Assembly (NCBI GenBank): GCA_947628885.1
Contig: CANRBO010000033.1
Location: 1-10,681, forward strand
Source: an uncultured Clostridia bacterium
Lineage (GTDB): Bacteria; Bacillota; Clostridia; TANB77; CAG-508
Direction: 5' to 3'
Length of the DNA: 10,681 nt
The translations under genes and the position numbers were made by a program. Shown here one piece after another: positions 1-6,723 of this stretch. Below the pieces are notes generated by a model. The model worked only from the letters and a program-made list of their open reading frames with translations. It ran no database searches and was not told the DNA's origin. Each line of letters starts with the position of its first letter. The first letter of the stretch is position 1.

Positions 1-1298
1 AAATCTACTGTCGCTAGGATGTTTCCTTCACTTTTGTATGTAACTTCACCAATTTTTTGACCTGATGTTATTGGTGCAGATACATTATTATAAATTTCAA
101 CAGTTTGATCTATATTTTGAGAATTTGATTTAGGCATAATTAAACCAAAATCTTCTTTAAATACCGCTTCAGTCGTATTTTTTAATCCCTTACCAACTTT
201 ACATATACCAACAACTCCACCTTTTGAAGCTAATGGCTTATATTGATAATTATTAAAACCATAATCTAATAATTTTTTTGCTTCTGCGAATCTAACAGTG
301 CTTGTTTCAGCCTTCATAATAACTGCAATAAGAGATAAATCATTTCTAGTTGCTGATGCTGATAAATTAAATAGAGCAATAGAGGTGGAACCTGTTTTTA
401 GTCCAGTACAACCTTCATAATTACGCACAAGTTTATTAGTATTTACTAATTGAGATTTACCGTCTCTTAGGCTATCCATGTAAATTGTAGTATATTTTGT
501 TATAGTAGGATGTTTAATCAAAAGTTCTCTTGACATTAGTGCAATGTCATAAGGAGAAGTTTCGTGTCCGTCTTCATCAATTCCATGGCAATTCTTAAAT
601 GTAGTATCGTTCATACCAAGTTGTTTAGCTTTGTCGTTCATTTTCATAACAAATGCTTCTTCAGAACCTTCTAGGAACTCAGCCATAGCTACTACACAAT
701 CATTGGCGGATACAACGCAAATGGCTTTAAGCATTTCATCTACTGTAAGTTCTTCAGTTGTATCAAGCCAAATTTGAGAACCACCCATACTAGCAGCATT
801 TTCACTACATGAAACTTTATCTGTTAGAGAAATTTTTCCTGAGTCTAGTGCTTCCATGATTAGCAAAATGGTCATAATCTTAGTTACAGATGCAGGTCTT
901 AATTTCTCGTGCATATTGTAATCATATAAAACAGTACCTGAATTTTGTTCGATTAAAACTGCACCGCCACAAGTTAATTTTAACGGATTATTTTGAATTT
1001 GAGCATTAGTTTGAACTATTACATTATTGTTAGAACTATCTTTAATCGTATTATTTGTATCTTCTGACTCGGCGGTTTGTACAGAATTACTTGTTGCTGT
1101 TATAGTATTGCTTGATACATTGTTTATAATTGTGTTTGAATCAGTATTTTGAGAATTAGAAGTGTTTGCTAATTCATTACTTGCCACATTAGAAGATACA
1201 GGAGCCCATACAGGAACATCATTTTGACCATAAGATACGAAAATGAAGGAGAAAATTAAAAGTAAAATTATATTTATTATAAATACTTTTCTTTTCAT
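1..1298 (-). CDS. D-alanyl-D-alanine carboxypeptidase (PBP5/DacA-like), C-terminus beyond window
   Basis: Partial gene: 432 codons are inside the window without a stop, and the C-terminal end lies past base 1. Residues 1-24 form a signal peptide (MKRK then a long hydrophobic run). Residues about 25-105 are a Ser/Asn/Thr-rich, low-complexity linker. The penicillin-binding catalytic domain follows, with all three active-site motifs: SVTK at 137-140 (nucleophile Ser137 and Lys140, inside PASVTK), SAN at 197-199, and KTG at 301-303. Their spacing (60 and 104 residues) matches low-molecular-mass class C PBPs. From about residue 375 a beta-rich stretch looks like the PBP5 C-terminal domain. The enzyme should act outside the membrane, removing the terminal D-Ala of peptidoglycan pentapeptides. 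The start ATG at 1298-1296 follows AGAAAGGAA at about 11 bases. It is transcribed away from the ATPase cluster. The exact paralogue (dacA, dacB or dacF type) cannot be decided. The Asn/Ser-rich linker before the catalytic domain is longer than in E. coli PBP5. Confidence 0.96.
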   Translation of the reverse strand, partial: MKRKVFIINIILLLIFSFIFVSYGQNDVPVWAPVSSNVASNELANTSNSQNTDSNTIINNVSSNTITATSNSVQTAESEDTNNTIKDSSNNNVIVQTNAQIQNNPLKLTCGGAVLIEQNSGTVLYDYNMHEKLRPASVTKIMTILLIMEALDSGKISLTDKVSCSENAASMGGSQIWLDTTEELTVDEMLKAICVVSANDCVVAMAEFLEGSEEAFVMKMNDKAKQLGMNDTTFKNCHGIDEDGHETSPYDIALMSRELLIKHPTITKYTTIYMDSLRDGKSQLVNTNKLVRNYEGCTGLKTGSTSIALFNLSASATRNDLSLIAVIMKAETSTVRFAEAKKLLDYGFNNYQYKPLASKGGVVGICKVGKGLKNTTEAVFKEDFGLIMPKSNSQNIDQTVEIYNNVSAPITSGQKIGEVTYKSEGNILATVD

Positions 1299-1335
1299 AA
1301 AAATTAAATTCCTTTCTGAAAGTACGCCTAGAAAT

Positions 1336-1352
1336 GAAAGATTAATTCTTTC
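1336..1352. repeat. Inverted repeat GAAAGA-TTAAT-TCTTTC in carboxypeptidase leader
   Basis: Perfect 6-base arms GAAAGA (1336-1341) and TCTTTC (1347-1352) flank a 5-base TTAAT centre. It lies about 40 bases upstream of the carboxypeptidase start, so in its 5' leader or core promoter. It could be a repressor site or chance in AT-rich DNA; the sequence alone does not decide. Confidence 0.3.
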
Positions 1353-1395
1353 AAACTAATTGATACGTTCTTTAAATATTTAATTATTAAATAGT

Positions 1396-1421
1396 ATGTC
1401 TTTTATTAATAAATATGACAT
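1396..1421. promoter_or_regulatory. Operator-like inverted repeat ATGTC...GACAT
   Basis: ATGTC (1396-1400) and GACAT (1417-1421) are inverted copies around a perfect inner palindrome TTTATTAATAAA (1402-1413). The two sides differ by two bases in their spacers, so the whole is an imperfect dyad of 26 bases. It sits about 100 bases upstream of the carboxypeptidase start. This is the size of a dimeric regulator site, but no regulator gene is in the window. Read as a possible operator for the carboxypeptidase. Confidence 0.3.
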
Positions 1422-1550
1422 TAGCTTTATAATTCAGAATTATTTCGTAAGTGAGAAATTGAACTTAATTTTTTCAAAATTATTTGTTACAAGATAATGG
1501 CTTTAATAAAATTATTTTCGTCAAAATCAAACAAAATTTTTAGCAAAAGA

Positions 1551-1579
1551 TTTACAAACAAAAAATTTTTTGTTATAAT
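1551..1579 (+). promoter_or_regulatory. Sigma-A extended -10 promoter for the ATPase/SPFH cluster
   Basis: The -35 box TTTACA (1551-1556; five of six consensus bases) is 17 bases from a perfect -10 box TATAAT (1574-1579), which is preceded by TGT (1571-1573), an extended -10 element. The predicted start of transcription is near 1586, giving a leader of about 90 bases before the ATG at 1675. The spacer is occupied by a perfect palindrome (1557-1574), so access of RNA polymerase could be controlled by a protein bound there. Confidence 0.8.
1557..1574. repeat. 18-base perfect palindrome in promoter spacer
   Basis: AACAAAAAATTTTTTGTT is identical to its reverse complement. It starts immediately after the -35 hexamer and ends on the first base of the -10 hexamer. 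It combines an A6T6 tract with AAC/GTT ends. The A6T6 core may bend the DNA; as a two-fold symmetric site it could equally bind a dimeric repressor. Confidence 0.6.
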
Positions 1580-1674
1580 TATTTAAGTAATAAAAAAGAG
1601 CAATTATATTTATTTATAGTTATTTTTTTAGGTTTCTTTTTGTATATTTATATTACGGAAAGGTATTTATAGAA

Positions 1675-4341
1675 ATGGATAATTGTTTGATTAACGAACT
1701 AGCTAATGGTGAATTTAATGGGATGGATATTTTTGAAATATCTGAAATTCCGGATATATCTATTTTGCTAGATAATTCAATGGATGAAAATAATTATGTA
1801 TTAAAACATAAAAAGCAATTTGAGACATTGATTACAGAATTTTTCTTTGGTTGCAAATCTGACTTTAACTTACAATACCAAAACCAAGATTATTCAATAT
1901 CACTTGTGTTTAAGTCTGAACCAGTACAGAATCAAACATATAATGCAGAAGTAAAAATATATATAATGATTAGAGGAATAAGCAGTAATCAACAATACCT
2001 AGCGTCTAGAATTAATGAGATTAAAAACTCTATAATTACTTCGCTTTCTTCTTCAAAATATGTTATTAAAGAAATTGAAAATAAAAGGGATATAATCAAT
2101 TCAATTAAGGAAATTGCTTGCAAAGAAAAGAATATTATTGTTAAAGATTGCAAAATAGATAACCTACAAAATCAATACTTACCAGAGTGTCCTTATTTTG
2201 ATAAAATTCCTACTCATACAGAGAATTTTACTAAGATAATTACCACTTTAATGAACGAGCCAAATTCTGAAATAATCATTGACTTAATTCCTACTTTATA
2301 TAGTATGGATGAAATAAACAATATTGAGTCATATAGCAATACATTAGATATTTTAGTAAGGGGAGTGGAAGGAGCAACGCCAAATATTCTTGCAGAAAAG
2401 CCTTCTAAAATCTATAAATATTACGAAACAAATAAAAATAATGTCTTATTTGCTTACAATATCCTTGTATGTGCTGATTATGGCAAAGTAAACATGATTA
2501 CAAATAGAATTAGCGGAGATTTAAGTATTGGTCATGATAATGAATATGCTAGTTTTAAAAGTATAGAGATTTCAAATAATGAAATTGATGTAGATACATA
2601 TTTTGATTCATTACCTTTTGTTATAAATGAGATAACTCTTGATAAAAACAATCAAAATATGATGTGGAATAACTCTCCAATCTCAAGGATGCCATACATT
2701 ATAACAAGTGAAGAAGCAAGTGAATTTTTTAGAATTCCTTATGGAAACAGAGAGCTAACTGCAGGTGTTAGAATTAGCAAATCAGATAGGGGAGCTAAGA
2801 ATTATAATAAAAAAGTTATAAATATGGGAGATATAATGGTTGGTACTCTAAAGAGTTCTACCAATTCAGACCAAATTGGCTTCTCGCTTGGAGATTTAAC
2901 AAAACACATGCTAATTGTTGGAACTCCTGGTTCAGGAAAAACAACATTTTCTGTTAGCTTATTGGATAGATTATGGAAAGAGCACAATATACCATTTTTA
3001 GTTATAGAACCTGCCAAAAATGAATACAGAGCCATGATAGATAGTATTCCTGACATACAAGTATTTACACCAGGTAAGGATTTTATATCTCCATACATAT
3101 TAAATCCTTTTATTCCACCTAAAAACGTTAGACTTCAAAGTTATAAGACAGTTCTAAAAACTGCGTTTTCAGCTGGAGTTTCAATGGGTACGCCACTTGA
3201 TAAAATCTTTGATGATACAATTGATGAGTGCTATTCTAAAGCAGGTTGGCTACCACATTATACTATTGATGACGGTGGAAAAATATTTACAATGGATGAT
3301 TTCTTGAAAACATTTATGGAAGTGTTTGATAGAATAGGATATAAAGGCGAAGCAGGTAATATCGGAAAAGCGGGATATGTTAGGTTTAAAAGTTTATTAC
3401 GTTTATTTGGAAATTATCATACTATTCCTATTGAAGATTTACTTAAAAAGCCTACAATTATTGAACTTGCAGCAATTGAAAATGAAGAACAAAAATCACT
3501 ATTAATTGCACTTCTTTTATTAAATATTCAGTCTTATGTTAATGCAAATTACATTGGAACTGGCGAAATGAAAAATTTAATATTATTGGAAGAAGCACAC
3601 GTTTTATTAGCAGCAGGGGACAGCAAAGGAGAAGGGGAAGCAAATCCAAGTGCAGTTGCCAAAAAATTGCTTACTAGGATGCTAGCTGAGATTAGATCAC
3701 TAGGAGTTGGTATAGCAATTGCAGACCAGTCACCGGAAAAGGTTACAACTGATGTAGTTAAGCTTACAAACATTAAACTTGCATTTAACCTAGTTGAAAA
3801 AAATGATAGAAAAATATTAGGCGATAGTACTGATATGAACGATATTCAAGTTGAAAGATTAGCCAAATTAAGACCTGGTGAAGCATTTTTCTATATGAAC
3901 GGATTGGAAGAACCTGAAGAACTTGTGACAGAAGATTACAGAAAGCGTGTTCAAATTAGAACAACCATTAGTGATGATGAAATAGCTCAAAGAACTACTT
4001 ATTGGAACGATAAAAAAGATAAACTAAAACCTTTTGAACAATGCCAATATGTCAATTGTTGCAATGATGGTTGTGATTATAAATTAAGAGCTGAAGCTGA
4101 AGAATATGCTAAAAGAATATACAATGCTAATTTCAATGAACAAAGTACTGATAGACAAAAATTACTAGAAGTTTATAATGAAATACCTGCTAAAGTTCAT
4201 GAATATGCTAATGACAGAGTAAATGATAAACTTATATATTGTACTAAAATGCAATTTTTAAGAAAAATTGTTTATAATACAAAAATTGCTTTTTCAAATA
4301 AAGCAGCAAATCTTACTATAGAACAAGAATTTAAAAAATAA
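1675..4341 (+). CDS. HerA/DUF87-type P-loop ATPase with C-terminal Cys cluster
   Basis: This 888-residue cytoplasmic protein has no membrane segment. Residues about 1-345 are an N-terminal region of a kind seen in large HerA/VirB4-like ATPases. A segment at about 347-375 (PYIITSEEASEFFRIP) resembles the strand leading into the motor domain of conjugation-type ATPases. The motor follows: Walker A GTPGSGKT at 416-423 (Lys422), Walker B NLILLEEAH at 634-642 with Glu639/Glu640, then RMLAEIRSLGVGIAIADQSP at 668-687, the HerA-family signature with the sensor Gln685. Residues 790-800 carry C-x4-CC-x3-C (Cys790, 795, 796, 800), a possible metal or Fe-S site. Known relatives form hexameric rings that translocate DNA or protein. 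No NurA-type nuclease is adjacent, so a HerA-NurA repair role is not supported. The start ATG follows GGAAAGG at 1657-1663. It is the first gene of the cluster; the stop overlaps the next ribosome binding site. Confidence 0.93.
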   Translation: MDNCLINELANGEFNGMDIFEISEIPDISILLDNSMDENNYVLKHKKQFETLITEFFFGCKSDFNLQYQNQDYSISLVFKSEPVQNQTYNAEVKIYIMIRGISSNQQYLASRINEIKNSIITSLSSSKYVIKEIENKRDIINSIKEIACKEKNIIVKDCKIDNLQNQYLPECPYFDKIPTHTENFTKIITTLMNEPNSEIIIDLIPTLYSMDEINNIESYSNTLDILVRGVEGATPNILAEKPSKIYKYYETNKNNVLFAYNILVCADYGKVNMITNRISGDLSIGHDNEYASFKSIEISNNEIDVDTYFDSLPFVINEITLDKNNQNMMWNNSPISRMPYIITSEEASEFFRIPYGNRELTAGVRISKSDRGAKNYNKKVINMGDIMVGTLKSSTNSDQIGFSLGDLTKHMLIVGTPGSGKTTFSVSLLDRLWKEHNIPFLVIEPAKNEYRAMIDSIPDIQVFTPGKDFISPYILNPFIPPKNVRLQSYKTVLKTAFSAGVSMGTPLDKIFDDTIDECYSKAGWLPHYTIDDGGKIFTMDDFLKTFMEVFDRIGYKGEAGNIGKAGYVRFKSLLRLFGNYHTIPIEDLLKKPTIIELAAIENEEQKSLLIALLLLNIQSYVNANYIGTGEMKNLILLEEAHVLLAAGDSKGEGEANPSAVAKKLLTRMLAEIRSLGVGIAIADQSPEKVTTDVVKLTNIKLAFNLVEKNDRKILGDSTDMNDIQVERLAKLRPGEAFFYMNGLEEPEELVTEDYRKRVQIRTTISDDEIAQRTTYWNDKKDKLKPFEQCQYVNCCNDGCDYKLRAEAEEYAKRIYNANFNEQSTDRQKLLEVYNEIPAKVHEYANDRVNDKLIYCTKMQFLRKIVYNTKIAFSNKAANLTIEQEFKK

Positions 4342-4356
4342 GGAGGATTTTAAATT

Positions 4357-4785
4357 ATGGACGGCAAATTTTCAGAATTTACAGAAACAAAAGAAAATGT
4401 GGCAGATGTTAAGACTAATGTAGGCAATGACATTAAGAACGTGGAAGATGAACCACTAGATTTAACACGTACATCAAATCCATGGGATAATGTTGAAATT
4501 ACTGATGATGATAAGGAACTTAATGACCTACTAAGCAAAGACCCTAATATTAAGCACGACATGAAGAAAGATAACGTACAAAATGAGACAAAAGATAATA
4601 GTACAGATATTAACAAAAAAGACGAGAATAAAGACAGAGATGATTTTCTAGGAAATTTAAGATCAAAAGTTAATCCGGGACCACATTTAAGTGATTTAGA
4701 AGACAAACCAAAAAGTGAGACAAAAGAAGAGGATGATGACGACCAAAAAATAAGAATCAAAGGCGATAAAAATCTTATTAGATAA
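4357..4785 (+). CDS. Small highly charged, probably disordered protein
   Basis: This 142-residue protein belongs to no family I recognise. By my count it has 39 Asp/Glu and 25 Lys/Arg, one Trp, no Cys, and no membrane segment or signal peptide. It should be largely disordered. Two short segments have a more ordered, hydrophobic pattern: DEPLDLTRTSNPWDNV (31-46) and DFLGNLRSKVNPGPHLSDLE (96-115). A DDDD run precedes a basic tail, KIRIKGDKNLIR (131-142). A strong site AAGGAGG (4340-4346) overlaps the ATPase stop codon, and the downstream SPFH gene starts 23 bases after its stop. It is thus tightly embedded between the ATPase and SPFH genes, and I infer an adaptor or linker between those two proteins. 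That both the start signals and the operon position are well formed argues for a real gene; the overlapping minus-strand frame at 4835-4350 is a shadow. Confidence 0.85.
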   Translation: MDGKFSEFTETKENVADVKTNVGNDIKNVEDEPLDLTRTSNPWDNVEITDDDKELNDLLSKDPNIKHDMKKDNVQNETKDNSTDINKKDENKDRDDFLGNLRSKVNPGPHLSDLEDKPKSETKEEDDDDQKIRIKGDKNLIR

Positions 4786-4808
4786 ATTGAAAGGAGATAA
4801 AAAATAAA

Positions 4809-5975
4809 ATGTTTGATGAAGGAAAAGAGAAACAAAAAGGTTTGTATAGTGTAATAAAAAATGATAGATTATCAGATGAAATAATATGGAAATCACCAAT
4901 TGAAGATTTTAATAATAATACACAACTAATTGTTATGGAATCAGAAGAAGCATTATTTGTAAAAGACGGTGTTGTTGTAGACACACTACAAGCAGGAAAA
5001 CATACTCTAAATACTGAAAATTATCCATTTATCAATAGATTGCAAAAAGTGGTGAGTGGTGGAACTAGTCCTTATAGTGCTCAGATTTATTTTGTAGATA
5101 AAGCTCACAAGCTTGAAATGTTATGGGGAACAGATTCACCAATACAGATGAGAGATGCTAAATATGGTTTTGCAGTTGGTGTTAGAGCAAGGGGAAGTTA
5201 TTCAATCCAAATAGCTGACGCTAAGAAATTCTTTGTTAAATTAGTTGGAAATACTAGTGTATTTACAAAAGAAGAATTGCAAACACTATTTAGAAGTGCT
5301 TTTCAAATGAAAATAAAAAACACGATTGCAACAGTTATGAAGGAAAGTAATTTAACCATTTTAGATATGAATACAGAGTTAGAAAGGCTTAGCCAAATAG
5401 CTGAAGGCAATTTAGCAGGTGTATTAGATGAATATGGTATAAGGTTAATTAATTTCTACATAGCAGATATTTCAATACCTGAAGATGATCCTAACTATGC
5501 AATCATAAATTCTTCTTATGCAAATGCATATTCAAAAAATATTGAAGCAGAAGTTCAAGGAGATAATTGGAAATTATTTACTGCAAAGGAAATATTGAAA
5601 GATACAGTAAATAATCCAAATGCAGGTGGAGCTGCTGCAATGGGTGCCGGAATAGGAGTAGGAGCTGCATCAGCAGGAGTATTTAATAATCTAGCAAATC
5701 AACTATTCTCTCCAATGGGTGGTCAAACACAGCAAACACAGAATACAAATCAAACACAACAAACTACATCAAGATTTGCACCAAAGCAAGTAAAACAAGA
5801 AGAAGGTAATTCAAAAACAATAAAATGTCCAACTTGTAGCAATGAAATACCTGAAAATAGTAAGTTCTGCTCAAATTGTGGTACAAAAATTGAAGAACTA
5901 AGATGTAAAAAATGTGGAGCAAAATTAGATGCCAATGCGAAATTTTGTCCAGAATGTGGTGAAAGGAGGGAATAA
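4809..5975 (+). CDS. SPFH/Band-7 domain protein with C-terminal double zinc ribbon (YdjI/COG4260-like)
   Basis: 388 residues. An SPFH (stomatin/prohibitin/flotillin) domain covers about 25-240, including the typical opening IIWKSPIEDFNNNTQLIV (25-42), the segment EEALFVKDGVVVDTLQAGKHTL (46-67) and the helical end VLDEYGIRLINFYIADISIP (205-224). A Gly/Ala-rich stretch (272-292) and a Gln/Thr/Asn linker (304-320) lead to two zinc ribbons: Cys340/343 with Cys354/357, and Cys366/369 with Cys380/383. This layout matches B. subtilis YdjI and the COG4260 family. There is no N-terminal membrane helix, so membrane contact would depend on the SPFH domain, the Gly/Ala stretch or the neighbouring membrane proteins. 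SPFH proteins form large membrane-associated rings or scaffolds. AAGGAG (4791-4796) precedes the ATG by 12 bases, and the 3' end contains the ribosome binding site of the next gene. Confidence 0.93.
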   Translation: MFDEGKEKQKGLYSVIKNDRLSDEIIWKSPIEDFNNNTQLIVMESEEALFVKDGVVVDTLQAGKHTLNTENYPFINRLQKVVSGGTSPYSAQIYFVDKAHKLEMLWGTDSPIQMRDAKYGFAVGVRARGSYSIQIADAKKFFVKLVGNTSVFTKEELQTLFRSAFQMKIKNTIATVMKESNLTILDMNTELERLSQIAEGNLAGVLDEYGIRLINFYIADISIPEDDPNYAIINSSYANAYSKNIEAEVQGDNWKLFTAKEILKDTVNNPNAGGAAAMGAGIGVGAASAGVFNNLANQLFSPMGGQTQQTQNTNQTQQTTSRFAPKQVKQEEGNSKTIKCPTCSNEIPENSKFCSNCGTKIEELRCKKCGAKLDANAKFCPECGERRE

Positions 5976-5978
5976 ACA

Positions 5979-6638
5979 ATGAAGAATAACAAAATATTAT
6001 ATGGTTTAATATTTGTAGTTTCATTGATTGTTACAAATACAATAGTGTTTGTAACTACAAAAGAATTTACAGTAGCTAAATGGATAAATATTGCTTTTCT
6101 AAACTTAGCCATAATTATTTTGCTTGTATTTTCTATAATGTCAGATAAAAAGGAATATAGTTTTATAAGCTATTTTAGATTACCAATTGTAGCAACATAT
6201 TCAATAGTGACATTTATACTAAGTGCATTATTCATTGCATTTAATCTAAAAAATGTTGCAATTACAATTGTTGTTCAAATATTATGCCTTGGATTATTTG
6301 TAATTATAATGTCTTTAAATACAATGTCAAACAATGTTGCAAAAGAAAATATGAAAACAAACAAAAATAATTATAATAAAATAAGTGATATGAGTAAAAA
6401 AATTGAAATTATACTAGAAACTGTAAAAGATAGAGACATATATAAGAAAATAGAAAAAGCTTATGATGATATAAAAAATGCTAGGGTTAATGTACAAAGT
6501 GATACTGCGGAAATAGATGATGAGATATGGCAATCAATTGAAATGATAGAAAATGATATTCGCAATAATGACACGAATAAAATAGACGACCAAGTAACAA
6601 AAATACATAATTTAACTATACAAAGAAATAGAATGTAA
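5979..6638 (+). CDS. Four-helix membrane protein with helical cytoplasmic tail
   Basis: 219 residues. Four hydrophobic segments lie at about 6-26, 36-54, 67-88 and 93-115, joined by short polar loops. Residues 118-219 are a polar, charged, mainly alpha-helical tail (KISDMSKKIEIILETVKD..., ending in IHNLTIQRNRM) with heptad-like spacing of hydrophobic residues. There is no Cys-rich motif and no enzymatic signature. With both ends predicted in the cytoplasm, it would present the tail to the SPFH protein or ATPase. The gene begins four bases after the SPFH stop, with AAAGGAGGG (5962-5970) inside the SPFH coding end, so co-translation is likely. I do not recognise a named family. Unlike B. subtilis YdjH, it shows no TPM-type phosphatase domain that I can see. 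Confidence 0.88.
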   Translation: MKNNKILYGLIFVVSLIVTNTIVFVTTKEFTVAKWINIAFLNLAIIILLVFSIMSDKKEYSFISYFRLPIVATYSIVTFILSALFIAFNLKNVAITIVVQILCLGLFVIIMSLNTMSNNVAKENMKTNKNNYNKISDMSKKIEIILETVKDRDIYKKIEKAYDDIKNARVNVQSDTAEIDDEIWQSIEMIENDIRNNDTNKIDDQVTKIHNLTIQRNRM

Positions 6639-6723
6639 TATAATTTAAATTAGTCAGCATTATATATTTAATTAAATAAAATTTAAAAAAATTTAAGCTG
6701 AAAAAGAAAGGAAAAGAAAAATT

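Larger units (their letters stand above)
1299..1674. other. Divergent intergenic region between carboxypeptidase and ATPase cluster
   Basis: This 376-base, very AT-rich stretch holds no open reading frame that I can support. It contains the ribosome binding site of the carboxypeptidase (minus strand, 1309-1317), a 17-base inverted repeat (1336-1352), a second operator-like inverted repeat (1396-1421), a strong plus-strand promoter (1551-1579) and a leader of about 90 bases in front of the ATPase gene. I searched the minus strand for a promoter of the carboxypeptidase and found only weak -10-like hexamers without a convincing -35 partner. Confidence 0.8.

Noticed and set aside
2802..3098. 98-codon minus-strand frame opposite the Walker A region
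   Set aside because: Antisense of a conserved motor domain, with no start signal.
1675..4341. ATPase as the HerA of a HerA-NurA repair pair or a known HerA defence pair (with SIR2 or DUF4297)
   Set aside because: No nuclease, SIR2 or other effector gene lies beside it; its close neighbours are SPFH and membrane proteins.
4350..4835. 161-codon minus-strand open frame, rich in Ser, Leu and Phe
   Set aside because: It is the antisense shadow of the Asp/Glu/Lys-rich small gene; its hydrophobic, serine-rich composition is what reversed acidic codons give, and it has no ribosome binding site to match the plus-strand gene.
5750..6112. 120-codon minus-strand frame opposite the SPFH end and the next gene
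   Set aside because: It crosses the junction of two well-supported plus-strand genes and has no family features; Cys codons of the zinc ribbons are simply read in reverse.
6639..6644. TATAAT as a -10 box for an internal promoter before the zinc-ribbon membrane gene
   Set aside because: No -35 box at 16-18 bases; the nearest TTTAAC is 22 bases away.
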